Positions 1-12,318 are shown, counted from the stretch's first letter. The stretch is 64,000 nucleotides of DNA from Phocoena phocoena (GCF_963924675.1 NC_089232.1:42344522-42408521), one strand, 5' to 3'. The notes: generated by a model from the sequence alone, not told the origin. Numbers and translations: made by a program.

Positions 1-1393
1 TCATGGGCCTCCTGAATTATTTACATATTCTTTTTAAATTGAGGTATAATAATACATAGTCTTGATTTCTGATTTTTTTCTCCCTTCAATTAATTGCCAA
101 CGTCTTCTTCCAATCTTTTGTTTGATTTTTTTTTTCTAACAGTGTTTATGGGGTCTTTTGATCAAGAAATTAATTTTTTTTCATTTAGTTAAATGTGTTC
201 TTTTTTTACTTTTGGGGACTTTGTGCCTTGTGTAAAGTAGGATGTTTTATTATATTTTGTTCCAATAATTTAAAATGGTATTTTTCACTTTTAGGCTTTT
301 AATATACCTGGACATTCAAAAATGTATTTTTTAAGGATGGGACTTAACCTTCTTTCATGTAGTATCTTACAATAAAGGCATAACCTTCTTCATGTAGTAT
401 CTTACAATAAAGGCAACATTTTGGTAACATTATTATCGTCATTCAAGGAGCAGATTAACCCTCATCTTCCCCATAACATCCATGCCGAATGCTCCCTTTA
501 ACAGGTATCTTCATCTTTCTAAATATCTATCCCATTTGTATTCATTGTTACATTTTTTTCCCTAAATTTTTCTTACTTCTCAAGAGTTCATGTGTTGTCT
601 GAAAAGATGGCAAGCATTTTGAGGACAGAGATAATGTGCTTTAACACTTTTTTTCAGTAGTGACTAGCAAGAGTGTTGGGCCAAATGATTGAGATTAATA
701 TATTATAATGTGTTTTGCTTCCAAACTCTTTCCAATTTCAATATAAATTTAGAAAAAAATCATATAGTTTATATAAGAATTTATCTTTTAAAATAGAGTA
801 AGAGTTTTTTCCCTTTTCTAATTCGTGTTTTAGCATATGACCCATTCTCACTTTCTGTATTCCTTATTCCAACATAAGATATGCCTCTAAAATAGTAACA
901 GTGATTTCCATAAGCCACATACAGACACCAGGTCCTTGTCAGGAGTATGAGAAAGAGAAAATTTCTCTTCTGTAGGGAAAGGGAAGGGGAAGGAGCCCTT
1001 AGGCCTCCACAGTCCAGACTGCTTCCAGCTGCTCAGTCGCCGGGTCCGTGGTCTTCATGCAGTCAGGACATGTGGGGAATATCTGGCTGTGAGGACCCCC
1101 CCGGGGATGAGAGCTTTCCAGTCTGGCGTTATCCTGTCACGCCCTTCTCCTCTGCAGCTCAATTAGGGTTTCTTCTGCTCGCCTAGGCTAAAACTCTGTG
1201 AGTATGTGAAAGTCAAAGAAACTCCTTCTACCTAAAGATAGTTCAACATCCAAGCAATAAGTTTCTGGAGATTTTATTAACCTAAATATTGTAATCTGGG
1301 ACCGTTGTCACTAAAAAAGATAACACATTGTATTTCTGCTTATTCCCTTAATCAGAAAATTATGCTTTTTCTTTTTTCCAACACATTTTTTCA
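1..1393. other. Unassigned AT-rich DNA
   Basis: No gene or confidently named repeat is visible. The stretch is AT-rich apart from a locally GC-richer patch at about 960-1190. A short tandem duplication lies at 345-415. Open frames here are short and have no recognisable protein signature. Confidence 0.5.
345..415. repeat. Two-copy tandem duplication, 35-36 bp unit
   Basis: Unit one (345-380) and unit two (381-415) are nearly identical and differ mainly by one T. Each starts TAACCTTCTT and ends AATAAAGGCA. The low divergence suggests a fairly recent local duplication. Confidence 0.9.
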
Positions 1394-2445
1394 CTTTTTA
1401 TTTTGCAGTAATTTTAAACTTAAAATTTGGAAAAATAGCACACAGGGTCCCTGCATAAATTTTACCGAGTTTCCACTAATATTTATATTTTCTATAACTC
1501 AAGCACAATGATAAAAACTAAGAAACTAGAATTGTAACGATACTATAATTTACTAGAGACTCTGTTCATCTTTCGTCAGTTTTCCACTATGTCCTTTTTC
1601 TATTCCGGGATACAGTATAGGATCCCACATTGCATTTATTTATTGTCTCCTTAATATCCTCCAATCAGTGACAGTTCATCTATCTTTCTTTGTCTTTCAT
1701 GACCTTGGCATTTGTGAAGAGTACTTGTTACTTATTTTTGTAGAGTGTCACTCATTTTGGGTTTGTCTGATATTTTTTAAATGATTAGATCGAGGTTGCA
1801 TTTTTAGCGAGAATACCACAGAGGTGGCATGCACTTCTCAGTGCATCTTATCACAGGGTAAAAATGATGTCCTTATGTCTTTTTACTGGTGATGTTTACC
1901 TTGATCACTTGGTTAAGGTGGTGTCTACTGGGTTTCTCTACTGTTACTAATTGTCTATTTGAAATTAACAAATACCTTAGAGGAAATACTTTGCAACCCT
2001 GCAAATATGCTGTTTCTCCTTAAATTTTCAGTCACTAATTTCAGCATCCATTGGTGGGTCTTTCTTGAAAGTGTTATTGTGGTATTCTACTGGTGATTTT
2101 CTATTTCCCTCATTTATTGTACATTTGTTTATTTATTTATATCAGTATGGACTCATTCATGACTTTAACATTTGTATTCTATGGATTATAATCCAATACT
2201 ATCATTACTTATTTTGTGCCTCAGATTGCTCCAGCTTTGACCATTGGGAGCTCTTTCAGGTTGGCTCCTATGAACTTTTGCCAGCATGGCCCCATCCTTT
2301 TTGGAGCACTTCTTCATTTATTGCTACCATATAACGCTCCCTGCTCATCTTGTGTTTTCCCTGCCACAGCTCTTTAATCAACCACTTCTCCAGGTATCCC
2401 TGTTTCTTTGTATCAGTGAATGATATTTAGACACCAAAAGCTAGG
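1394..2445 (-). repeat. Ancient L1 (L1M-type) 3' UTR, antisense
   Basis: The plus strand reads as the reverse complement of the long 3' UTR of old mammalian L1 elements. Recognised stretches include GATCACTTGGTTAAGGTGG near 1903, the block around TAATCCAATACTATCATTAC near 2189, and the segment around CATTGGGAGCTCTTTCAG near 2243. It is noncoding and diverged. The exact subfamily is not certain. Confidence 0.72.
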
Positions 2446-2488
2446 CTTTTAGAGATTAAAAGATCTAGGCTTTTAGAGATTAAAAGAT
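2441..2488. repeat. 24-bp perfect tandem duplication
   Basis: The 24-bp unit at 2441-2464 is repeated exactly at 2465-2488. It begins CTAGGCTTTT and ends TTAAAAGAT. It lies at the end of the old L1 3' UTR, just before the hAT-like fragment. Confidence 0.95.
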
Positions 2489-2496
2489 CTAAGGAC

Positions 2497-2712
2497 TTGG
2501 CAAATTTTATAAGTGGCCAGATCGTAAATAGGGTTTGCAGGCCATTCAGTCTTTGTTGCAGCTACTTCATTCTGCTGTTGTTGCACAAAATCAGACATAG
2601 ACAGTAGGCAAGTGTGTATGTGTGGATATGTTTCAATAATACTTTATTTACAGAAATAAGTGGTAGGCTGGATTTGGTTCATGGGACTTGTTGTTTGCCA
2701 TCTCCTACTCTA
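2497..2712. mobile_element. Nonautonomous hAT-type DNA transposon (MER/Charlie-like)
   Basis: The sequence resembles a short human MER element of the hAT group. It opens near GGCAAATTTT...GGCCAGATCGTAAAT, has a central TGTTGCAGCTACTTC block and an AATACTTTATTTACA block, and closes with TTTGCCATCTCCT. The length of about 215 bp fits a nonautonomous element. The precise family name is uncertain. Confidence 0.6.
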
Positions 2713-3097
2713 GAATGACAAGTCATGTGCTTACTTTCATGTATAAAAACAATGACAAAAACCTAGTAATGTTTTCATCTTCTCTGGTGAGGAACGTACT
2801 GGAGTATACTGATGTAAATGGAATTAGCTTAAGTGTTTTTACTTTTAAAAATTTTGGATTATTTTAATTCAGAATAGGAAAAAAAATGATAATTACTACT
2901 TCCCATCTTTAAATCATTAGATGTTTAGATAGTGCAGTATTTATTTTCAGATGAATCAATAAATAAAAAGTTTACTTTCACTTTTACTTTATGCATGGAA
3001 TATCAAAGATAACTAAGTGCAAAATAAATGGTACAGGGGTAGTAGGAAAGACTCGTTCTGACCTTGCTCTGGAAAAGAAGTCCGCAACTTTCATAGA

Positions 3098-3160
3098 TGG
3101 CCAGATCGCAAATGGGCTTTACAGGCCAGGAAGGCTCTGTTGCAGCTGCTCGCAGGGTAG
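3098..3160. mobile_element. Second fragment of the same hAT-like element
   Basis: The stretch around TGGCCAGATCGCAAATGGG aligns with 2513-2570 in the fuller copy. Both share GGCCAGATCG, CAGGCC and TGTTGCAGCT blocks at matching spacing. It is a partial copy, about 550 bp from the first and in the same orientation. Confidence 0.55.
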
Positions 3161-4714
3161 AGCATCCTGAAAAGTTTCCAGGAGGAGGTGAGGACTGAGA
3201 ATGACACCAAAGAATGGATGCGACTTGAGTCACCTACAAAAGAAGAAATAAACGTGGTGATTCAGGGATGATTTGAATAAGAGAGGGAGAGAGAAACAGG
3301 TTGAGAGTATTCAGGAATAATAAATAGCAAACAACAGCTACAGCAATTCAGAAAGGGATGTAAGAGACAAACCTAACCCTGCTAGCAGCTCTACTAATCT
3401 CACAGATTTTAGTAACTGGCTATCTTTCAAATCACCTGGCTTTATTAAAAACAATTGACACTATGCTCTGTACGTTTAAATGATTCTACAGAATTTTTAA
3501 CAGATCTTTAAATGGGTTAAAGATCTAAATTACTATTTATTAATTTTCATGTTAATATATTAATGTTTTTTTGCCATTATTTATAAGCTTTTCAGTGTTA
3601 GTTCTGTAATGAGCAGGTATTGCCAAGAAGCCAATCTTATAAGATGCAAGAACATTTACTCTTGCACTCATTTCTGTGACAGACTTTTTGGTTCTCCAAT
3701 GAGTGCACAGTGAGCTGAACAACGAATTCTTAAAAGTTTAATTCCACTTTAATTGGGAGTCAAGTATATCCTGCTTCTTTTGAATGCAACCCTAATCCCA
3801 AAGACAGATCATTTTATTGTCTTTGGTCTCAGTAGTTTCTGTGCTAGCCCCTGAGTAAGATGGTGACACAAGTGGACAAAGGAATTGTCAGTTTATTTGG
3901 GAATATCCTAGGGATTAATTCATCATTAATGATTGTTAATGAAATCTGATTCCATGAGATAAGGTGACTTCCTAAGTAAAATCGAACTCTTCATCTGAAG
4001 TATATTGCTGAAATTTTTCTTATCCAGTGTTCTCATTTAGAGGTCACTAAATCCATCATTATTTGTGCTCCAAAGTAGATTCATAAAAAATAAATAAAAT
4101 GAAATTTGGCTATAGTTTGAGCTTCTTGTATAAAAGGTGGTATTATCGAATTAAGCAGACAGTTGATTTCTATATTTCTGACATTTAACGTTAATTTGAT
4201 AGGAAATAGTTACCATAATATTATAATCAAATATTCTAAACCCACAGCTTTTAAATATAGAGTTTAGTGGGTGACTTAATATTTTCTACATGAACTACCA
4301 TATGTCAAAGAGAACTAATGATCTCCTTAATAGGTAGCCTACTCACACTTGCGTATCTGTGGTAGGGAACCTTCTTAAAGGTCAATCTATTTGGTGTCCT
4401 CTCCCTTATTCTCATAATCTTTCTGCCCTTTTCATTCAGGTTTGGCCACCTTTTAGCCAACTTTGTTGCCTGCTTTAATACATCCTGCCTCATGTTCCGT
4501 GGTGAGCACTGCACATTGCACCTCCTTCAGGAAGCAGCTTCAGTCTTCCCAATCCATAAACACAGACAACATTCCTTCTTTTTTACTTTACTTGAAACCC
4601 CTAAAGAAGGTATATTTTTTGAATGTTCTCAGATCCCAAGAACCATGTTCTATGACCATTTCAAGAATAACTCTTCACCATTCCTTGAATATGGCTGGTA
4701 CACCCCATTCTTCT
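3161..4714. other. Unassigned DNA
   Basis: I see no gene, RNA gene or recognisable repeat. The longest open frames (for example 4463-4780) overlap each other and show no protein family signature. 2713-3097 is likewise unassigned. Confidence 0.5.
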
Positions 4715-5030
4715 GCTTATGCAGATCTTGACATGGCCTCTCTTCTTATCAACTCTCTTCAAAGCCCTACCTTCCTTTAAGACTCAAGTTGAGTTCTAGA
4801 GTCTCTCTCAGGTCTTTGTGGACCCCAGCTCCAACATCGGTTCTCAGGGGCCTCTGTTTCCTGTGCCATTTGTCATTGTTGTTTCCCTTTGTGCACATTC
4901 CCATCTCCCCCAGCAGATTGCAAGCCCCACTCAGAACGGAAGCATGTCCTGTGCCTCCCCTCACAGTATGTAGAACCTAACCACGTGCCCAGTCAAAGCA
5001 GGCCTTCAGTAATGTTTGTGAGGAGGAACT
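4715..5030 (+). repeat. L2 LINE 3' end fragment
   Basis: The order of blocks matches L2 3' ends on the plus strand: CTTTAAGACTCAAGTTGAG, then CAGCAGATTGCAAGCCCC, then a tail reading CTTCAGTAATGTTTGTGAGG. The corresponding L2 tail is a 'last-base ATAAATGTTTGTTGAATG' type ending. The copy is strongly diverged. Confidence 0.6.
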
Positions 5031-6189
5031 GTGACATTCATTAAGCTCTTACCTTCATCAAAAAGGAGTATTTAAAAAGCTACTGTACTGCACCAAATTA
5101 CCTGCAATCATCTTGGTATCCCCGTAGAGGCAAATCTGTTGAAAGCCAAATCACTTCAGAGTTCCAGGTATTCATGTGAGGATTTGTAAACAAGTTAGAT
5201 TGCAGCAAGTCAGTACTCATTTTTTTAGGCAATAAAATATTCTGTAATATAGACAAGGAGACAGTGTCACTCCCGTTTAAGATGTCTGCTGAGAGAGCGA
5301 GCATTAACTGAGAGGTCAGATATCTATAATTTTAAGTGTAGTGGAAAGCCACATAATGGATTTCTGCATATGAAATATCATTTTACTGAGTTCTGTAGAG
5401 ATGTACCAAATCCAATAGTATTAGTGTTAGGCATTTGGGATCTTCAATGGCTAGTCTCTGTGCTTTTAAAAGGAAGAGTGATATATAGCCATGTACAGTG
5501 TAGACAGGCCACATCTCCCTAGGAATTCAGTGCTGAGTTTCATCTTTAGAGCAAAGGTGTTACAGAGCTAAAAGACATATGGATTATATTATCACCTTTA
5601 AAAGGTGAAATTTTTTTGGTGACTCTTTTCCGGATGTTTCAGCTGCTAGCAAGATCTGGCAAGACAGTCCACTGGGATGGAGCCAGCTTCTGTAAGATTG
5701 CTAATCAGGGTCTAAACCTCTGAGTGCAGCAACAAGCCAGGGTGGTTTCTATCAGAACCTTATATACTTGTGTGTCTGGCATTTACTTTGTAAAGCAGTG
5801 GAAGAACTCCATGTAAACCAATTTGTGACTTAAGACAATTTAGGTAACCTATCATAAAGCCAAAGGAAAGTTTTTCTCATCAAGAAGTTGTTTCTTTACA
5901 ATGCAAAGATTTTTCTAATACTATTAGCCTACTAATAAACTCTTAATAGCAACCAGATAACTTATGCCTAAGACCTATACTTGTCTATATTTGTTACTAA
6001 AATTTTTAGACATTTAAGTAAAGAAAGGAAGCCCCATTTGGGTTCTTGGTTCATACAATAAGAATAGACCAGAAAAGATATTTATATCAAACTAGTGAAA
6101 TTCCTATTAAGTATACTATAAATTCTCTAGGAATCATTTTCCTAATCTCCTCTGAAAGAATAATTTTATCTTTAAAAATATACCACTGT

Positions 6190-6196
<7 letters not shown>
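5031..6196. other. Unassigned DNA
   Basis: No gene or named repeat could be supported. The base composition is AT-rich and no open frame has protein-like features. Confidence 0.5.

Positions 6197-6262
<66 letters not shown>
6197..6262. repeat. Compound (AT)n(AC)n(AT)n microsatellite
   Basis: About 15 AT units (6197-6226) are followed by GT and about 13 AC units (6229-6254), then a few AT units. This class is highly polymorphic in mammals. The short open frames crossing it on both strands only encode the dinucleotide repeat. Confidence 0.97.
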
Positions 6263-8139
6263 TTTCTTTCACCTTCTCCACACCTGTTAAATAAACTTGT
6301 CATTTTTACAGCCAATTCAGGAAGAGAGTTCTTCACTCCTCTCCTTGGAGACCTAGATGTACCTCGTCCGGTGTCTGGGGTCAATCCCATCTCCTCTGAA
6401 AGCCTGGCTGCATGATTTGATAGTCACAGCTGTCATTATCATCCAGCTTGGCACATGCCTCTAGGGTTTTCCCATTGAGCAAGGGTCTGAACTGTGCTGC
6501 TCACGCTTCCTCATACCAATTATAACTCCCATGCAGTTATCTAAAAGGCAGAAAAAAATGATCAACACCATCCCCAGCCTTGTAATGAGGAAGCAATTTC
6601 CCCTCATTATAACTGACTAAATAAGTGCAAGCTGACCCTCAAGGCCCCTCCTTGCCCTCTTCGTGTCCCTCTGGAAATCATGGTCAAAACTCACTTTTCC
6701 TTTCAGATTTCCTTGACTTCCCACTTGTTTTATTTCTTTCTCTTAATTCCACACTTTTTCCATCTTCATCGTCACTGTGCCGAATGCTGTTCCTCGTTCT
6801 GTGCCCTCACAGAGTGATCACGCCTCTTTCTGGTGCGTACCTCATTAGAACCTGACCTTTGTTTCTCGTTTCTGATCTTCTGCCATTGGACTCCCTTACC
6901 GCAGATTTACTGCTTGGGCGCCAGAGGAAGAGGGTCCTCGAGCCATGCAAATGATCCAGCAGATTTCACTCTTCCTTCCTTTTGTCACTTCTAAGACCCT
7001 CGTGTCTCTTACACTTTTTTGTCCGAAGAATCTATACTGTGTGTGTTTGGTTTAACCAGAAACAGTGCTGTGTTGGCTGTAGGCAGTCAAAGCATTAGTT
7101 ACGTTGTTGAAAGGCACGAGGAATTTATCATCATTTTTTTACCTTTCTACTTCAAGTAGAGGTAGTTCAAAAACGTTGCACGAATGAGTCAGTATCCCCT
7201 GTTTTGGAGCATAAGGAAATCATCTCTGAAGGTTTGATGAAAAACTGAGATAAAACAGAAAAACAGTTTTGGACACTTGTGTATCAGTGGCTCCTCCCTC
7301 TGACATGTGACCCTTTGGAGCAGTCCCAAGCTAAAAAAAATCTTAGATTGAGAGACTAATTCATTCTGATTAAAGCTTTTATACTTAGGATTTTCATTTG
7401 GGCATATGGAAGAGACTAACCTAATATCTGTCTAAACTAATATTTGTTCTTCCTTGGGAATACAACCTCCAGTTTTTAGCTAGGCACATGCTAAGCTGAA
7501 TAAAGAGTCCATTTCTCAGTCTCTTAACAATTAGCCATGTACACATTAGGCCAAATGATATGTAAGTGGAAATGTTTTGCATGGGCTTCTGAGAAGTCTT
7601 CCAAGCATTGGTGCATGCGCATTGACACTTTCTTATTCTGTTTTCCATCCTGTTTCCTGATCATAAGGCAGATGGCTGGATCTCTAACAGTCATATAGGA
7701 CTGTGAGGTCAAGGGCCATATCCTAGGGCTGGAGAAACAGTGAGTTGGTAAAAGCCTGAGTCCAAAAACTTCATGAAGTGGAACATCATATCAAGCATGG
7801 AATAATTTTTATGTGAGAGAATGAGAAATAAACTGTATTGTTTAAATCTTATTTTGGTTTTTCCTGTTATGTACAGTCGTGTAATTCTAATTGAGTCAGG
7901 GAACTTTGTGGTGAGTTGGATAGATGGAAGAGAAGTATTGGGGGATTATGACTGTACCCTTTGCTTATGCAAGGTGTGGAATCAGAAATTATCTGACTGG
8001 GTTTAGGACATGGCCTCATGTAAATGAGAAGTTCATAGTTGCTTCCTAGAGACATTTGCTAGTTCTCTAATAACTAAGCACATACATTTTCCAAGAGAAA
8101 ATTTTCCAAGAGATTCTGACAGGGAGGCAAATGTATGTG
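6263..8139. other. Unassigned DNA
   Basis: There is no recognisable gene or repeat. The 6620-6960 part is pyrimidine-rich and slightly GC-richer but has no splice-bounded open frame or protein similarity that I can name. Confidence 0.45.
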
Positions 8140-8385
8140 TTTGTACGTGTTAATTGTAATACCTGTAATAGAAAAATATTTTAAGTAACCTAACTATTCA
8201 TCAGTAAAAAATTTGATATATTATAATGGCCTATCTGTACTTTGGCATATTCTTCAGCCCCTAAAGATGATATGTTATGCAGCCATTAAAGATATTAAGA
8301 GTGTGAATAAAATGAAGCGGTGTTTGTAACATTTTGTTGAGTGAAAAAAAATAATGTTAAGATTTCTAGCCATGATGGCATTGTA
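8140..8385 (+). repeat. Ancient L1/HAL1 3' fragment, sense
   Basis: The stretch has the L1M 3'-end order: AACTATTCATCAGTAAAAAA, then a block around TATAATGGCCTATCTGTACT, then TATGCAGCCATTAAAGATAT. The last block is the usual 'amplified tail' of old L1 3' ends. It is heavily diverged. Confidence 0.6.
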
Positions 8386-8857
8386 AATTCTCCAAGGGAC
8401 CTCCTCTGCCTCTACACATATGACATACAGATAATATGTAGAATGAGGAAATCTAAAAGCTGTAGTCATGCTCAAGAGTAAGATAAATGTCTCCATGACA
8501 CAGAAACTGAAAGTGATAGGCAGCATAAAGGCATCAGCCTACCAGCCTACCGGGTTCTGGGTGAGAAAAAGGCTGATATGGCCAGGAGTTTAGCCATATC
8601 TTCAGTAGAGAATAAGAGCATCCGTAGCACAACTTCAGCTAGGTCTTCTCCTTACCTTATGTTTCATGAAAAGAGAATCTAGAAGATACGTGTACAACCA
8701 CGTGACTAGGAAGTAAACCATTAAGTTGCTTGCTGGCTTCATGATTGATGACATCCCCAGTGTGCAGATGTTTTTAATATATAACCCCTGTCTGCCTGGG
8801 GTCCAAAATGGATGGGCTGGTAGCAATTGCAAAGACACTAGAGAGAGGTTAGTATAC

Positions 8858-8906
8858 ATACACACACGTGCGCGCACACACAAACACACACACACACACA
8901 CACACA
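8858..8906. repeat. (CA)n microsatellite with CGCG interruption
   Basis: CA units are interrupted by GTGCGCGC and one AA. It is an alternating purine-pyrimidine tract. Confidence 0.95.
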
Positions 8907-9183
8907 GAAAAATAACCTCCTATTCAAAAAATATCTATAAACCAACATTCCAAAACATATTAAAAATCTCTCACTAGGGAAACAGCCAAATAAACCCTAT
9001 AATATGAGTATGGCATTACTATGATGAATATGAAATGAGCAGACTGAAAAACTTTTCTTAAAAATAAATATGTTTAATTTCCACTCCCATGTTTATTGGA
9101 ACATTATTCACAGTAGCAAAGATATGGAAACAACATAAATGTTTGTTAATGGATGAATGGATAAAGAAAATGTGATTAGTAAT

Positions 9184-9234
9184 AATATATATATATATAT
9201 ACACACATATATGTACATATATATGTATATATTA
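9184..9234. repeat. TA/CA-rich simple repeat inside L1
   Basis: Alternating TA with CA and GTA interruptions. It occupies the L1 position that commonly expands in these 3' ends. Confidence 0.9.
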
Positions 9235-9594
9235 TTCAGCCTTAAAAAAGAAGGAAATACTGCCATTTGAGACAATACTGATCAACCTGGAGGACATTAT
9301 TCTAAGTGAAGCAAGCCAGACTCAGAAAGACAGAAAGACAAATATTGCATGATGTCATTTATATGTAGAATTTAAAGTAGTCAAACTCATAGAAACAGAG
9401 AGTTGAATGGTCGCCTCCAGGAACCAGGGGAGAGGGAAATGGAGAGGTTTGGCCAAAGGGTACGAAGCTTCAGTAATGGAGGTGACTGAATTCTGAAGAT
9501 CTAATGCATGTACATCACAGTACCTGCAGTTTACATTACAGTATTGTATACTTGAAATTTGATAAAAGGATAGATTGATCTTAAGTGTTCTCAC

Positions 9595-9597
<3 letters not shown>

Positions 9598-9625
<28 letters not shown>
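9598..9625. repeat. (CA)n microsatellite at L1 tail
   Basis: About 14 CA units near the 3' end of the sense L1 fragment. Confidence 0.95.
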
Positions 9626-9630
<5 letters not shown>

Positions 9631-9889
9631 AAGGTAAATAAATATACTATTTAAGACTAAAACAAATAAAAATATCCATTTTCTGTGAGATAAATAATAA
9701 TATGTAATGAAAATAGGGAAATAATGTACTTGGAAAGATTATTGCAAAAATATTATGGAAAAGGGTTAATTTTCTTATTGTATAGAGAGAACTCTGAGAA
9801 ATTAACTATAAGAACCAACAGCCTAAAATAAAGGAAGGGACAAAAGTTTTAAAGAGAAATCCAACAGATAAAGAAATACAAATCAATTG

Positions 9890-10330
9890 TAAACCTGAAA
9901 ATATGTATGGTATTACTCACAATTTAAAAGATACCAGTTGAAATGGTGAAATAGCGTGTTTAACATGTATAAGATTGGAAAAAATGAAATAGAAACACTA
10001 TCACTATTGCGTGCATTGAAGGTGTGAAATATGGGCAATCTCGCACACATTGGTTTGGGAAGAGAATGACACTTTTTTGCCAGGCAGTTCTATAGTATCT
10101 ATCAAATTTATAATATCAAATTTACTATGCAATATACCCTTTTATTTTACAATTCCATTTTAGACATTCACCATAAATGAAACATACACAACGTATGAAA
10201 AGATGCATTTATAATAATGACCGTTATAGCATTAATTTTAGTAATCATAACATTGTTTTTCAGTAGGGGAATAGAACTGGTTAAACCCATTATGCAACAT
10301 GGACTACCCTTAACATTCCCAGGCCTGGAA
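9890..10330 (+). repeat. Ancient L1/HAL1 3' region, sense
   Basis: The colinear blocks match old L1 3' regions: the 'ATGGGCAATCTCGCACACAT' block, then AGTATCTATCAAATTTATAA, then a block near ATTCCATTTTAGACATTCA, then GGGGAATAGAACTGGTTAAA. There is no open frame. The subfamily is uncertain. Confidence 0.65.
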
Positions 10331-10599
10331 GCAGGGCATATAGAGGTCCACACACTGTCTATCTAAATATTGAAGACTTATAAATTAAATAAAATATACT
10401 TCATCTTCCTTCACTGACAAAGATGCCTTCATAACTACCTAAAGTAACAAGATAATGACAAACTAAAAAGGACCTAATGTGGCATTCAAGCCTTTACACA
10501 CCTGTTTAAAGGTATCTCTCACCACTACTCACTCAAAACTAGCTCCATATTCTATATTGTCCAGTCAGGGGACTCATCTCCATTTCAAGAATGTTTTGT

Positions 10600-10905
10600 G
10601 TTCTTTCTTCATGCATGCTGTAACTTCTTTTTGAAATTCTTCCCTGCTCAGGTTAAATGTCCCCTTTGTTATTACCAGATCTGATCTCGAAAGAGAATGA
10701 TTTCCTCCTTTGAGATCCCTTAGGTCTTTGCTATAACATTTAAAAATAATCTTCCTCAGATTATAGAATATTGTGGACGTAATTACTTCTCCACCAGGTT
10801 GTAAACTACTTTAGATTATGGAATTTATCTTAGTCATTCTTGTACATTTTTAGCATCTGAACCTGTGCCTTGCAACCAATAGGTACTCTACAATTGAAAA
10901 AACTG
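10600..10905 (+). repeat. Probable L2 LINE 3' fragment
   Basis: The order CTGCTCAGGTTAAATGTCCC, then a ...CACCAGGTTGTAAACTACTT block, then ACCAATAGGTACTCTACAAT is that of an L2 3' end. Divergence is high, so the assignment is moderate. 10331-10600 is unassigned. Confidence 0.5.
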
Positions 10906-10924
10906 GATTATAGATTAAGAAAAA

Positions 10925-11600
10925 ACCTCTTTATTATGAAAATTTCAAACATGTATAATCAAGCAGTTTCAAAACTAAAAACTCATAGCCAGTCTTGTTT
11001 CATCTATACCCTTGTTTCAAACCACACCTAATTTTAGTATCAAATTATTTTGAAAAAAAATGTCATTTTTTCTGTAGCTACCTCTGTATATATTTACATA
11101 AAATAAGGAGTACTTTCTCAAAGCATAATGATAAAACCATTGTCAAAACAAACATTTAACAATCATTCTTTAATATATCACATTTCTAATTAGTGTGAAA
11201 ATTTCCTTGATTGTAAAATAATTTTTATTTGTTTGAGTCAGGATCCAGATAAAAACCATATATTAGTATTGGTTTATTTGGCTTTTAGATTACTTTTTTT
11301 TTTTTTTTGCGGTACGCGGGCCCCTCACTGTTGTGGACTCTCCAGTTGCGGAGCACAGGCTCCGGACGCGCAGGCTCAGCGGCCATGGCTCACGGGCCCA
11401 GCCGCTCCGTGGCATGTGGGATCCTCCCAGACCGGGGCACGAACCCGTGTCCCCTGCATCGGCAGGCGGACTCTCAACCACTGCGCCACCAGGGAAGCCC
11501 AAGATTACTTTTAACCTACCACTTTATTCTGTCTTTATCTCTTCCCTTCCTAGCAGTTCTTCCTTGAAGCTGAAAGGCAGGTGTGTTTTTGAAGGTAGAT
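10925..11600 (-). repeat. Ancient L1M 3' UTR, antisense, split by a SINE
   Basis: The plus strand matches the reverse complement of an old L1 3' UTR. Blocks include TTATTATGAAAATTTCAAAC, CAGTCTTGTTTCATCTATAC, and GAGTCAGGATCCAGATAAAA. A CHR-2 SINE at 11298-11501 interrupts it. Confidence 0.72.
11298..11501 (-). mobile_element. CHR-2-type tRNA-derived SINE
   Basis: Read on the minus strand, this is a cetacean CHR SINE with a tRNA(Glu)-like head (GGCTTCCCTGGTGGCGCAGT), a B box, a tRNA-unrelated body and an A-rich tail. A target duplication AGATTACTTTT flanks it at 11287-11297 and 11502-11512. On the minus strand the site reads GGTT|AAAAGT, the typical L1-endonuclease nick. The overlapping open frames on both strands are SINE artefacts. 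Confidence 0.95.
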
Positions 11601-11749
11601 ATAAGCAATGCACCTCATGGCTGCCATTTAATGTTAGTAGTTTTAAAATTTTTATTGCCTAGATCCAATATTTCATTATTTCACCAACAGTTGAAAATGG
11701 TAAATTTTTTTTGTATTTTTTCTTCATTTATTTAGGTGACCAACAAAGT

Positions 11750-12318
11750 GAGTCACAATTTTTAAAAATTATACTCAATTTATAGTTATTGTCAAATGTT
11801 GGCTATAGTCCCTGTGCTGTACAATATATCTTTGTAGCTTATTTATTTTATACCTGGTATATTGTACCTCTTAACTCCCTACCCCTATCTATCCCTCCTC
11901 CCTTCTCTCTCTCCACTGGTAACCACTAGTTTGTTCTCTAGATCTGTGAGTCTGTTTCTGTTTTGTTATATTCATTGCTTTTTAAAATGTTTTTAGATTT
12001 CACATATAACTGATAACATACAGTGTTTTTCTTTCTCTCTCTGACTTATTTCACTAAACATCATAGCTTCCAACTCCATCCATGTTGTTGCCAATGGCAA
12101 AATTTCACTCTTCTTTATGGCTGAGTAGTATTCCATTGTATATATACCACATCCTCTTTATCCATGCACACATAGGTTGCTTCCCTATATTGGCTATTAT
12201 AAATAATGGTACTGTGAACATTGGGATGCATGTGTCTATTTGAATTAGTGTTGTTGTTTTCTTCAGATATATACCTAGAAGTGGAATTGCTGGATCATAT
12301 GGTGTTGTATTTTTAGTT
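11750..12318 (-). mobile_element. Older L1, 3' part (3' UTR and ORF2 end)
   Basis: This is the 3' UTR and the end of ORF2 of an L1MA-type element in antisense. It ends abruptly in ORF2 at the target duplication TATTTTTAGTT. The same element resumes at 18412. The younger L1 at 12319-18411 inserted here. Markers are CTGTGCTGTACAATATATCT and GAAGTGGAATTGCTGGATCA. Confidence 0.9.

Larger units (their letters stand above)
9075..9640 (+). repeat. Old L1 3' end, sense orientation
   Basis: The sequence reads as the 3' region of an L1M element on the plus strand. Blocks include ATTCACAGTAGCAAAGATAT, then AATGGATGAATGGATAAAGA, then GAAGCAAGCCAGACTCAGAA. It also shows the late 3' UTR block with ATACTTGAAATTTGATAAAA. 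Two microsatellites (9184-9234 TA-rich; 9598-9625 CA) lie inside it. The CA tract sits at the usual L1 tail position. Confidence 0.8.

Noticed and set aside
6046..6390. Open frames on both strands around 6.0-6.4 kb
   Set aside because: They are driven by the AT/AC microsatellite, giving poly Tyr-Ile and Val-Cys tracts.
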